From Pegoplata infirma (Eukaryota > Arthropoda > Insecta > Diptera > Anthomyiidae): a stretch of 64,000 bases of DNA. Where the stretch lies: contig OY992539.1 in assembly GCA_963921195.1 (NCBI GenBank), positions 97,224,964-97,288,963 on the forward strand, given 5' to 3'. The notes below the pieces were generated by a model. That model did no database searches and was not told the DNA's origin. It saw only the letters and a list, made by a program, of their open reading frames with translations. The translations under genes were made by a program, and so were the position numbers. Below, piece after piece: positions 58,397-64,000 of the stretch (position 1 is its first letter; the number at the start of each line of letters is the position of its first letter).

Positions 58397-58759
58397 CTAA
58401 ATAAAATTATAGGTGTTGGATTTTTTAAGAAATTCAATTACTATATTAATATTATCAAGGGTGGGATCAGAGATCAAGTTCAAAGGATTTTTATCCTTAA
58501 AAATTTGTTGTCTTATGGATTGGTGTTGTGGACAGTGGTATAGGAAATGTTCAGGAGAGGAAGGATATATGATGTTACAATTACATCTTGGTATGTTTGG
58601 GATCTTAAGAAGGTGTCCATGCGTGTATCTGGTATGACCTAAACGGATTCTTAGAAATTTGGTTATATCTCTTCTCGTTAATTTGTTAATGTCACCGTAA
58701 ATAAAATGTTTTATATTGATTTTATCTTGGTTGATGACTTTATACCAGTTTGATGTCAT
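58397..58759 (-). pseudogene. C-terminal ORF2 fragment of the non-LTR element
   Basis: 120 codons in the -1 frame relative to the RNase H part, with FLRIRLGHTRYTHGHLL and the Cys/His segment that follows RNase H in such elements. The apparent start ATG is internal; the ORF begins here only because of the frameshift upstream. Confidence 0.8.
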
Positions 58760-58980
58760 ATTATAAGTTTTGTCTTTTTTGTATAATAGTCTTTGATATA
58801 TTTTTGAAGGTCGTTTGTGTTATAATTGTCTGTAGTTATTAGGGGGGATCGTAGTGCATTTTTTGCTGCTTTGTCGGCATATTCGTTTCCGGATATGTTA
58901 CAATGACCTGGAGTCCAGATTAGGACTAAATGTGTTTGCCTATGGATTAAAGTGTTTCTGATGTAACATGCATATGGATT

Positions 58981-59233
58981 TTTAGCGCTTACAATAAAAC
59001 AAGATTTTTTGTTTAATTATAATTTGTAGTTTTTTATTAAAGTATTCTTGTTCTCGTTTGTATTGCGACTGACGCGCTAAAAAAATGTATTTTTTATTCA
59101 ACAACAAAAGTCAAAGATTGTCTGATGCAATCGGCGTACGTTGATTTCAAACTGCTGTCAAAACAATAGCAGCGTTGCCACACCTGTTGTATTAGTTGCC
59201 AAATTGACGGCAAGTGGGAGGGAAATCCCTACA
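58981..59233 (-). repeat. 3' LTR of retrotransposon 2
   Basis: On the minus strand it begins TGTAGGGATTTCCC, preceded by the polypurine tract GGAAGGGGGGTGG. The TAG in its first bases is the pol stop codon. Confidence 0.92.
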
Positions 59234-62200
59234 CCACCCCCCTTCCAGAATCATGGTTCGTTGAGAAGGGTAATTGGTCCAGGAACCTCACCTTGCGTTG
59301 TTTGTAGTGTCCTTCACATAACTCAGTAATCTCGACGGGTACGTGCGCTGGCTTTAACCTGTCTATAGACACTGTCTTTGGTTTGGTTCCAACTAGTATT
59401 GTATAAGTCTTTGGATGTCGCTCTAACACTTTGTATGGACCGTCGTATGGTGCCTTTAACGGAGCTCGTACTGTGTCATCTCTAAGGAATACATGATTGC
59501 AAAAACGTAGATCTTTTGGAACGTATACCGGTTTTTTTCCATGCTGTGTTGTTGCACTTGGTCGTAAGTTTTCAAAATGTTCTTGTAGCCTTACCAAAAA
59601 TTCGTTTTCGCTGACCCGTGAACTTGATTCTTCCATTAAAAACTCGCCAGGAAGTCTGATAGCTTGCCCGTACACCATTTCGGCTACTGACACACCTAAA
59701 TCCTCCTTCACTGCTGTTCTTAGACCCAACATTACTATGGGAAGCACCTCAGTCCAATTTGTATCAGCTTCATGACACTTCAAAGCCGCTTTCAACACGC
59801 GGTGCCAACGCTCTATAAGGCCGTTCGCCTGTGGATGATATGCCGTTGTTCTGATATGCCTAATGCCCATCATTTTCGAAAGGTGATTGAAAAGGCCACT
59901 TTCAAATTGTCGGCCCTGATCCGTCGTTATGTATTTTGGAACACCAAATCGGCTTATCCATCCGCCAAGTAATGCTTTTGCCACGGTTTCGGCCGTAATA
60001 TCCGAAATAGGAATAACTTCGATCCATCGAGAATATCTATCAACACAAGTTAAGCAGTATGAACAATTATTTGACATCGGCAGCGGACCTACCAAATCGA
60101 TATTTATGTGTTCGAACCTCCTATCAGGGACCGCAAATGTTTGTAAATCGCTTTTCGTATGTCGTGAAATTTTACATCGTTGGCACTGCAGACAATTTTT
60201 TACAAATGTCCTTATCTCTCTATTCATCTTATTCCACACGAAGCCTTTAGAAATCAACTTAGTTGTAGCTTTGACACCCGGGTGCGATAAGCCGTGCAGA
60301 GATTCTATCACCAGTGCACGTAATGTTTCAGGGATATATGGACGTAATCTACCCGTGGAAGTATCGCATACAATTTCACCATTTAATCCTGGTATTCTGA
60401 GTTTCTGTAGCGTCAGCGATGTTGAATTTGACTGCATAAGATTTTGTAGTTCCGTGCATTTGGCCTGCTCATCACTAAGCAATTGGTAATCGATTGTTGC
60501 CGGCATCTCAATTGCTTCCATGCGCGAGAGGACATCCGCTACAATGTTCTGAGAGCCACTAATGTGCCGAATATCCACGCAAAATTGACTTATAAAATTT
60601 AGGTGTCTTGTCTGCCGTGGCGATAAACGTTCCCATTTTTGTTCAAAAGCCTGTACCAGCGGCTTATGGTCCGTAAAAATAATGAACTGTGTTCCCTCTA
60701 AATAGTATCGAAAGTATCGAATTGATGAGTAAATAGCCATAAGTTCGCGATCGTATGTACTATAGCGCTGTTCTGTTGGGGTAAACTTTTTCGAGAAAAA
60801 TCCCAATGGTTGCCAGTGCCCGTCGACTTGTTGTTGTAGTGCCGCTCCCATTGCTTTATCGGATGCGTCTGTCATAAGTGCCACTGTAACGCCTTTTCGG
60901 GGAAATGTTAATAATGTTGTGTTCGCGAGTTCTGTTTTAATTTTTTCAAAGGCGCCTTCTGTTTCCGGGGTCCATTTCAACTTGGTCCGGTCACGCTTTT
61001 TGCACGGACCCATCATCTTTTGTAGAGGTAACTCAATTTCGGCAGCATGTGGTATAAATTTTCGGTAAAAATTTACGGCGCCTAAAAAGCTCCGTAAGTC
61101 CTGTACCTCTACGGGCCTTTTACGACCAATAATTACGTCCACCTTTCGGGGATGGGGTCTAATGCCATCCTCCGTAATTATATGACCCAGAAACTCGACT
61201 TCTGGCAGTCCCAACTGACATTTATCAGTGTTAATAATAAGACCCCTCTCCCTATAACGTTGAAATAGTTGTCGCAAATGATGTAAATGTTCCTCAACTG
61301 ACGCTGACGCCACGAGCACATCGTCCAAATACGGAAAAACAAAATCGAGACCTTTCACTGTATCATCCATAAAGCGCTGGAATGTCTGGGCGGCGTTTCG
61401 TAGCCCAAATGTCATATACCTAAATTCGAAAAGGCCGAATGGCGTAATGACGGCCGTTTTCTCGACATCGTCTGGGTTCACTGCAATTTGATGATACGCT
61501 TTTTTACAATCAATAACAGAAAATACTTTCTTACCTTCCAATTCATTTGCAAAATCCTGAATGTGACGAACTGGATAGCTGTCGTGAATGGTCTTCGCAT
61601 TAAGGCGCCTAAAGTCGCCGCATGGACGACACGATCCATTGGGTTTCTTTGCTAAATGTAAAGGGCTGGCCCATTGACTTTTCGATCGCACACATATACC
61701 GCGATCCAACAAATAGTCGAACTCCTTCTTTGCGATTTCCAATTTTTCTGGAGATAGCCGTCGCACTTTCTGAGATATTGGGGGTCCTTTAGTTTCAATA
61801 AAATGTAGAACTTCAGATGGTTGTTTAACCAGACTACCCGAGTCGTCTGTTAGATCGATAAACTGCGTGAAAAGTTCATGAAAGGCGTTGTCTGACTTGA
61901 GCACTGTCATGCACGTTGGTAAACACTCTATCATTTCACAGATGCGACGTAGTTGGGTTGTCCCATCGACTAACGATTTGCCCTTCATATCAACCAAAAT
62001 GTTAAAATGCTGTAAAAAATCTGCGCCGATTATGGCATGTGAAACGTCGGCGATAGTAAAAAGCCATGTGAATTGTCGTCGTAAACCAATATTTAAAGAA
62101 AGAAGTTTCTTACCATATGTGTTAATTTCAGTGTTGTTCGCTGCTAGTAATTTAATTAAAGATGGTTGTAAACTCGTATTTGCTGGTTTTGGGATTACAG

Positions 62201-62366
62201 ATATTTCCGCACCTGTATCTATTAGGAATTGTATATTCGAATTCATGTCCTTAATGTAAAGGCGACGTGTGTTGTTTATATGTTGCCCTTTCTGATTCGT
62301 CGCCGAAAACGAAGGGCCTACTAGTTTTCCGAAAGACGTGGACGGAAATTGCAAGAAGCTCGGCAT
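59229..62366 (-). CDS. pol: Pol polyprotein of retrotransposon 2
   Basis: 1045 codons with no break. Protease [13 protein letters not shown]; reverse transcriptase with [15 protein letters not shown] and YLDD; RNase [13 protein letters not shown]; integrase HHCC finger; DDE core ([23 protein letters not shown]); GPY-type module ([11 protein letters not shown]). The listed start is arbitrary, since translation is expected to enter by -1 frameshifting from gag near 62330. It is much closer to element 1's pol in layout than in sequence. Confidence 0.93.
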   Translation of the reverse strand: MPSFLQFPSTSFGKLVGPSFSATNQKGQHINNTRRLYIKDMNSNIQFLIDTGAEISVIPKPANTSLQPSLIKLLAANNTEINTYGKKLLSLNIGLRRQFTWLFTIADVSHAIIGADFLQHFNILVDMKGKSLVDGTTQLRRICEMIECLPTCMTVLKSDNAFHELFTQFIDLTDDSGSLVKQPSEVLHFIETKGPPISQKVRRLSPEKLEIAKKEFDYLLDRGICVRSKSQWASPLHLAKKPNGSCRPCGDFRRLNAKTIHDSYPVRHIQDFANELEGKKVFSVIDCKKAYHQIAVNPDDVEKTAVITPFGLFEFRYMTFGLRNAAQTFQRFMDDTVKGLDFVFPYLDDVLVASASVEEHLHHLRQLFQRYRERGLIINTDKCQLGLPEVEFLGHIITEDGIRPHPRKVDVIIGRKRPVEVQDLRSFLGAVNFYRKFIPHAAEIELPLQKMMGPCKKRDRTKLKWTPETEGAFEKIKTELANTTLLTFPRKGVTVALMTDASDKAMGAALQQQVDGHWQPLGFFSKKFTPTEQRYSTYDRELMAIYSSIRYFRYYLEGTQFIIFTDHKPLVQAFEQKWERLSPRQTRHLNFISQFCVDIRHISGSQNIVADVLSRMEAIEMPATIDYQLLSDEQAKCTELQNLMQSNSTSLTLQKLRIPGLNGEIVCDTSTGRLRPYIPETLRALVIESLHGLSHPGVKATTKLISKGFVWNKMNREIRTFVKNCLQCQRCKISRHTKSDLQTFAVPDRRFEHINIDLVGPLPMSNNCSYCLTCVDRYSRWIEVIPISDITAETVAKALLGGWISRFGVPKYITTDQGRQFESGLFNHLSKMMGIRHIRTTAYHPQANGLIERWHRVLKAALKCHEADTNWTEVLPIVMLGLRTAVKEDLGVSVAEMVYGQAIRLPGEFLMEESSSRVSENEFLVRLQEHFENLRPSATTQHGKKPVYVPKDLRFCNHVFLRDDTVRAPLKAPYDGPYKVLERHPKTYTILVGTKPKTVSIDRLKPAHVPVEITELCEGHYKQRKVRFLDQLPFSTNHDSGRGVV

Positions 62367-63103
62367 TTGGTTGCTCTTTCCTTAAATGTTCGATGATACC
62401 AACAAGTATCCATGGATGATGATCTAGCGCGTGGGCGCGGCGAGCCTCTACGCATTTGCGATCGTCGTTGATCATAGGAGTCGTTCGTTTGCCGTTGGCC
62501 TCTTTGGCCATGTTCCAAACGGTCAAATCTTCTTGTTAATTCCATGATGGCACCGTGTAGATCCGCATTTTCTGTGGACACATAGTTCAATCGTGGTGTA
62601 TTCTGCACCTCCATTATACTGTCGGCCTTTTTTGCCAACACTTCTATTGCACCTTCAGTTGTTGCCAGAATTTGCTGTACGTGTGTCGGTAGGTGACGCA
62701 GCCACATCGATTTCAAAATATCACCGTCCAACTTATTTTTGGAAAGCCCCCTTATCTCCCGAAGTAACACAGAAGGTTTTTTTCCTTCCATTGACAAATC
62801 ATCGAAGAGGCGTTTTAATCGACTTTCCTCCGATTCACCATATTCAGCGATAAGTCTTGCCTTAAGCGTTTGGTATTTATCCTGCACGGGTGGTGCCGAA
62901 ATAATGTCGGATGCGCATTTCAATATTGAAGAGTCAATTTCTGCTACAATCGTGTAGTATTTTGTATCGTCTGTTGTAATTTGTGCACGAACAAATTGTG
63001 CTTCCATCTGCAAAAACCAAAGCTCCGGGTCAGGTTTCCAAAATGGTGGTGGTTTTGCGGAAACTCGGGACACCTGTGCCCCTGCTACATCTTCGTTGCT
63101 CAT
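62321..63103 (-). CDS. gag: Gag of retrotransposon 2
   Basis: 260 codons from the ATG at 63103-63101 (MSNEDV). The frame is open a little further upstream only with a GTG. Contains the capsid-like [20 protein letters not shown] and [17 protein letters not shown] segments. It ends with an Arg-rich stretch and [18 protein letters not shown], a C-X3-H...C-X3-C knuckle like that of element 1. It overlaps pol by 46 nt in the -1 frame. Confidence 0.9.
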   Translation of the reverse strand: MSNEDVAGAQVSRVSAKPPPFWKPDPELWFLQMEAQFVRAQITTDDTKYYTIVAEIDSSILKCASDIISAPPVQDKYQTLKARLIAEYGESEESRLKRLFDDLSMEGKKPSVLLREIRGLSKNKLDGDILKSMWLRHLPTHVQQILATTEGAIEVLAKKADSIMEVQNTPRLNYVSTENADLHGAIMELTRRFDRLEHGQRGQRQTNDSYDQRRSQMRRGSPRPRARSSSMDTCWYHRTFKERATKCRASCNFRPRLSEN

Positions 63104-63108
63104 TTTCA

Positions 63109-63123
63109 ACGTCGTGGTCACCA
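63109..63123 (-). other. primer-binding site of retrotransposon 2
   Basis: TGGTGACCACGACGT matches the complement of the tRNA-Trp 3' end at 14 of 15 positions (tRNA recalled, not searched). tRNA-Trp priming is a trait I associate with CsRn1-type elements. Confidence 0.7.
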
Positions 63124-63125
63124 GT

Positions 63126-63378
63126 TTTAGCGCTTACAATAAAACAAGATTTTTTGTTTAATTATAATTTGTAGTTTTTTATTAAAGTATTCTTGTTCTC
63201 GTTTGTATTGCGACTGACGCGCTAAAAAAATGTATTTTTTATTCAACAACAAAAGTCAAAGATTGTCTGATGCAATCGGCGTACGTTGATTTCAAACTGC
63301 TGTCAAAACAATAGCAGCGTTGCCACACCTGTTGTATTAGTTGCCAAATTGACGGCAAGTGGGAGGGAAATCCCTACA
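63126..63378 (-). repeat. 5' LTR of retrotransposon 2
   Basis: Same 253-bp length and apparently same sequence as 58981-59233. It is followed on the minus strand by the primer-binding site. Confidence 0.92.
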
Positions 63379-63967
63379 GATTGTTGTTGGAAATGTTTAA
63401 AATCATTTTTAATGCGGATAAAGAGTCTGAGCATATTGCATATTTTTGATTCTTATTTTCTACAAATTTAACTGCTTGGTAAATTGCAATCAGTTCAGCA
63501 GAGAGGATTGAGCTGTAGGATGGCAAAATTGAAGTTTTAATGGTGTCATTATCAGTTGTAACGCTATAGCTTACTAAATCTTCTGATCTTGATCCATCTG
63601 TAAAAATGAATCTATGGAAAGGTAGATTTTCTCGAATTTCTTCGAACAAAGTTTGGAATTGTATGGGGTTGTGTTGGTCTTTTTTAAAAGAATGTAGTGT
63701 AAGATTAATGTTTTTCTGGTTTAAAAGCCATGGTGGGTGTTCTTTTAAACTAGATTTGAGTGGCTTTGTGTTTAATTTCAGATTGTCACAGTTTTTTATA
63801 ATTCTAGATAAAATGGATGGCAGCTTTGGAATTCTTTTTGCTTTAGTGATTCTGTGCGTGATAAGGCTTAGAGCCTTATTGGGATTGTTGCTAAATGTAC
63901 GAGACAGTTTGGTCAAAGTAATATTTAGTTGGGTTTGTAATGTAGGTATATTAGATTCATGAAGCAT
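63374..63967 (-). pseudogene. ORF2 fragment with the first half of RNase H
   Basis: Open for 197 codons. The last codon before the retrotransposon is in phase with 58980 and below. The stop arises inside the LTR. The upstream part (thumb/linker with ISLIT-type helices and PPWL) continues past the window edge. Confidence 0.8.
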
Positions 63968-64000
63968 GTTTTTGCATGGGGTGGATCTAAAAGCACCTAG

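Larger units (their letters stand above)
58981..63378 (-). mobile_element. Ty3/gypsy LTR retrotransposon 2 (CsRn1-like), apparently intact
   Basis: 4398 bp with 253-bp LTRs, GATT target duplication (58977-58980, 63379-63382), primer-binding site, open gag, open pol and polypurine tract. LTRs look identical. No env. It is a likely recent and possibly competent copy, distinct from element 1 (different LTRs, diverged proteins, same layout). Confidence 0.95.
58277..64000 (-). mobile_element. non-LTR retrotransposon with RNase H, split by LTR element 2; runs off the window
   Basis: The 5' part is 64000-63379 and the 3' part 58980-58277, read on the minus strand. The first part encodes the RNase H start (FTDGSRS, AELIAIYQAVKF, ICSDSLSAL). 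The second encodes its end (WTPGHCNISGNEYADKAAKN) and then the family's cysteine-rich tail (CNC...PEHFLYHCP). Frame is continuous across the 4-bp AATC duplication. A frameshift near 58757-58790 shows the element was already decaying. The 3' end has an AATAAATAAATAAA tail. RNase H points to an I/LOA/R1-type clade rather than Jockey. Confidence 0.88.

Noticed and set aside
59497..62957. Plus-strand ORFs opposite gag-pol of element 2 (and 32029-34393 opposite element 1)
   Set aside because: Shadows of the strongly coding minus strand; no domain is recognisable.

Overview
The window is AT-rich nuclear DNA from a fly. I infer a higher dipteran, plausibly a calyptrate (blow-fly or house-fly type); the species cannot be settled from sequence alone. 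The reasons are GT-AG introns, four single-copy genes whose proteins read as fly proteins, DINE-1/Helentron-like repeats carrying the typical PyCCGTCCGTCCGTCTG tract, and introns swollen by nested transposons.

Genes. (1) 108..26385 (+): the 3' three quarters of a Rho guanine-nucleotide exchange factor of the Puratrophin-1-like/PLEKHG4 type (fly Pura). There are nine exons with a spectrin-like region, a DH domain and a PH domain, and two alternative 3' ends (11707 or 26385). The exon lengths sum to an uninterrupted frame for both isoforms. (2) 42523..38823 (-): Urm1, the ubiquitin-like sulfur carrier, in five tiny exons totalling 101 codons and ending in Gly-Gly. No single long ORF reveals it. 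(3) 52069..52893 (+): Gemin2, a subunit of the SMN complex, in one exon. (4) 57752..56942 (-): a TMEM70-like mitochondrial protein for ATP-synthase assembly, in two exons. From memory, Pura and Urm1 carry neighbouring D. melanogaster CG numbers (CG33275, CG33276), which fits conserved microsynteny.

Repeats fill nearly everything else. Two Ty3/gypsy LTR retrotransposons of CsRn1-like type lie on the minus strand. One is 30772..35618: its 247-bp LTRs look identical, and pol is broken by one in-frame TGA. The other is 58981..63378: its 253-bp LTRs look identical and gag and pol are open. The second sits inside the RNase H domain of an older non-LTR retrotransposon (58277..64000), whose reading frame continues across the 4-bp target duplication. 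DNA transposons are abundant and many are datable by nesting. There are several elements with perfect 8-bp target duplications (hAT-like), many TA-flanked Tc1/mariner-like elements including one with an IR/DR layout and a 25-bp minisatellite core, one Harbinger-like element (TAA), and large foldbacks.

Two further layers stand out. Arrays of a 29- or 35-bp unit built from two palindromes recur from 4976 to 55418. A TIR element at 1143..2001 recurs at 44012..44804 with only its central 500 bp inverted between 26-bp inner inverted repeats. Read as a whole, the four host genes keep tight exons and canonical splice sites while their introns and spacers have been rebuilt by successive transposon waves.
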